Both the position numbers and the translations under genes were made by a program. A stretch of 42,115 nucleotides of DNA from Lingula anatina (taxonomy: Eukaryota > Brachiopoda > Lingulata > Lingulida > Lingulidae): positions 156,878 through 198,992 of the forward strand of contig NW_019775778.1 in the NCBI RefSeq assembly GCF_001039355.2, given 5' to 3'. Positions 40,020 to 42,115 of this stretch are shown piece after piece. Below the pieces are notes generated by a model. The model searched no databases. It had not been told where the DNA came from and worked only from the letters and a program-made list of their open reading frames with translations. Position 1 is the first letter of the stretch; each line of letters begins with the position of its first letter.

Positions 40020-40970
40020 TACATGTAGGGGTCATTCCACAGAAAAAAAAAGAATATTTGAGTCTTGTCAGTAAGACATATATTTTGTGTTATAATAACA
40101 TATTGAATTTTATCCGTTTACGTAAATTACTGCTGATTTCTTTTTATATTGGAGGGTGTTATCTTACAAGACATTGAAAATAATAGCGCAAGTCAAATTA
40201 TTTTTGAAAAAGATTCACAAATGTGCCATTGCCGTGGCGGAATCAACCCTACAAACCCGCCGTCTACATCCTGTTGTTTGTTTTACAACGGCTTTGATTA
40301 AACCGTTTCTGTTTAAGGCCTTGCATGAAAACAGATATCATTCATGAACATTAAGATAGTGTAGTGTTTGGATGGGGTGATCAAATTATTGTTTTCTTTA
40401 CTCAGCTCCACTTTGTTCATGTACAACGGTGAATTGATCCAAGTAAACATCATTCATCAAGTCGGATTTGAAATTAATTACACAACGTTTATTGTTGCTG
40501 ATCAACATTTTTTAAAATCCAAACATATGATGAACAGAAGTGCTTCACGAAAGGCTCAGATGAAATTGTAATTAGTGGTTGTCATTCTTAAGTTTTAACT
40601 TTTTCTGCATCAGTTATTCCAATTTATGTGGTCAAACATTTAAATTTTACATGTACATCAGCATTGCACGTCTTTTTCTCATTAAAAACGGCAAAATAAC
40701 AAAATTTCTGAGACGACCTTTATAGGCAACTCTTTATTTATAAAATCCTTTGTCAGTGCTATTAAATTGCAAACAGAATATAATAACATAACATAAGCCG
40801 CCATCTGGTTGCTCCCTCCCCTGGGCAGAATATTTGCCATTTAATTTCAGTCTCTGTGATGCGTTTAAGGCATGAAGTAAGACAGTAATGTGAATCTTCC
40901 TTCCTACAATATAGTGTAGGATGGTACCACAGGATATCTCTATATCAACATTTATACATGCTGATAGGAT
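40020..40970. other. Intergenic, no gene seen
   Basis: AT-rich with short open frames on the plus strand (40156-40347, 40368-40571) lacking recognisable motifs, splice structure or strong composition. The last 60 bp or so (ATCAACATTTATACATGCTGATAGG) already resemble the repeat at about 34720-34750. Confidence 0.5.
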
Positions 40971-40977
40971 GGGGTCC

Positions 40978-41123
40978 TGGGCCCCGTAACTCGCGCATTG
41001 CGACCGAGTGCAAGCGTCTCGCTTCCATTACTTGCCCGTTCTCGCCCCATGGTATACATTGTACCTAGCCTCTATGTGTTATCGCTCTCCGCAATACGCG
41101 ATGCTTTCGAGTTACGGGGCCCA
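40978..41123. mobile_element. 146-bp palindromic element with TGGGCCCCGTAACTCG termini
   Basis: Perfect 16-bp ends TGGGCCCCGTAACTCG and CGAGTTACGGGGCCCA, with further inverted similarity (GCATTGCG / CGCAATACGCG). It interrupts the third copy of the complex repeat: GGATGGGGTC lies on the left and AGATCGGC on the right, which are adjacent in the copy at 34748-34765. GC-rich relative to its surroundings; no coding capacity. Confidence 0.7.
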
Positions 41124-42115
41124 TGTTAGAGATCGGCTGCAATGCATCTCAAGAAGAGAGAACATGTTGTCCGAAACCGTCGAAATTTAGCAATGAATAA
41201 AAATTACAAATAGGCTCGAAATATGGACACCGTTGTTTGCTTTTAGGTTCGAAACGCGTTAGTACTACTTTCCAGATTCGTGGTCAATATATTTACGTAT
41301 AAAATGCTATAAGGACATCTAACGCAGGCTACAATAACCAGTATCAATCATTAAATGTTCACTCGCTGGTTGCTCAGGTACAGGACTGCAGACTGATTTT
41401 TCATTACATTTTCACAAATATGTGCCTAGATAAATGATGTTATTTTTTCGACAGAGCGAAAGTGCACATAAAGAAATCTGCGACCCTGTTAGAGAGTACC
41501 TTCCTGGCAGGTATGGCGCGAGTTCCAACTAGGTTGTATTCATGTCTGCGCTTGAGGGTAGACCATCTATCTAGAGCGCAACAGAGAGTCACTTGGACAC
41601 TCTTTAGCAAAGCAACGGAATATTTGGCCTCTCTCTGGCCTCTCAGGTCCAGAAATGTTCATTGTACAGTAGCACTGGCTACTTACTCTGCCAATAAGCA
41701 TATACATCGTAAGTTGTGTGCAAGTTCAAACCACGTTTCGAGCAGAAGATAGTATTCCACGCCGAGCTCTATTCTGTGTAGTAACGCCACGCCTGAACGC
41801 GTTACACGCTTCCAGGATTATATTTTTAATGGTTTATCAATTTCATTTAGAAATGTAAAGTGCTATTTGTTCCACATTAATATTGGTCTTTCATTAACCA
41901 CAACATTGCTCCTATAATTGCTCTCGTTTTCATAAGCCGTGGGTAGATGTAATCATCTTCGACCTCTCCCTCACCCCCTCCCAACCATCAGCACAGTAAA
42001 ACCCCTTGTTTCAAAAGGAATGTTTTTCGAACTGAGATATGGAGCAATTGGTTGAAAATCTTCACTTTGTTGATAAAATGTATAGAAGAAATCATTTAAA
42101 AAATTTGAAGTTTAT
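41124..42115. repeat. Long direct repeat, right copy, cut by window end
   Basis: Collinear with 35079-36055 from about 41135 to the last base, offset about 6057 bp. The copy presumably continues beyond the window. It places the collagen gene between two like-oriented copies. Confidence 0.9.

Noticed and set aside
40156-40571. Two short plus-strand frames upstream of the collagen gene
   Set aside because: About 65 codons each, no family resemblance, AT-rich background where such frames are expected by chance.

Overview
This is intron-rich, AT-rich animal DNA. I read it as an invertebrate, most likely a lophotrochozoan and plausibly a bivalve mollusc. Reasons: 44 small coding exons in one gene, many short TIR elements and microsatellites, and a 'short-chain collagen C4-like' gene, a type abundant in marine invertebrates. 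The species assignment is an inference; no single sequence proves it.

Layout. (1) Positions 1 to about 338 are the right part of a foldback/MITE-like transposon carrying a piece of a RecQ-like helicase reading frame. (2) Positions 484-5672, minus strand, hold the first 11 coding exons of dihydrolipoamide dehydrogenase (DLD); the C-terminal dimerisation part lies beyond the window start. (3) Positions 5673-5960 are a 288-bp head-to-head promoter region shared with the next gene. (4) Positions 5961-30855, plus strand, hold a complete early endosome antigen 1 gene (EEA1): 44 coding exons joined in phase, a predicted 1687 residues, three N-terminal C2H2 fingers instead of the single one in human EEA1, a long coiled coil and a C-terminal FYVE domain. 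(5) Positions 30856-33570 are 3'UTR and intergenic DNA with one unresolved assembly join (an N at 32295 between two near-identical 380-bp copies). (6) Positions 33570-36530 are a repeat block in which a second, complete copy of the foldback element sits inside a larger repeat with a 6-bp target duplication; a related copy of the host repeat preserves the empty site. (7) Positions 37071-39511, minus strand, hold a complete six-exon secreted short-chain collagen. (8) Positions 39512-42115 are intergenic DNA with two MITEs and another copy of the 33.6-36.5 kb repeat, so the collagen gene lies between long direct repeats.

How the genes work together. DLD is a mitochondrial matrix flavoenzyme and EEA1 a cytosolic endosome tether. 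They share only a compact bidirectional housekeeping-type promoter, with YY1-like, DRE-like, ETS-like and nuclear-receptor (AGGTCA direct repeat) motifs. The collagen-like protein is an independent secreted product.

The most unusual signal is repeated tandem duplication of exon-intron junctions. A 59-bp unit spanning a 5' splice site is present three times at the last visible DLD exon. An unrelated 59-bp unit spanning a 5' splice site is present three to five times at EEA1 exon 37. A decayed copy of a 3' splice site precedes the last EEA1 exon. Exon coordinates were assembled by hand from GT/AG borders, reading phase and homology to the known protein families.
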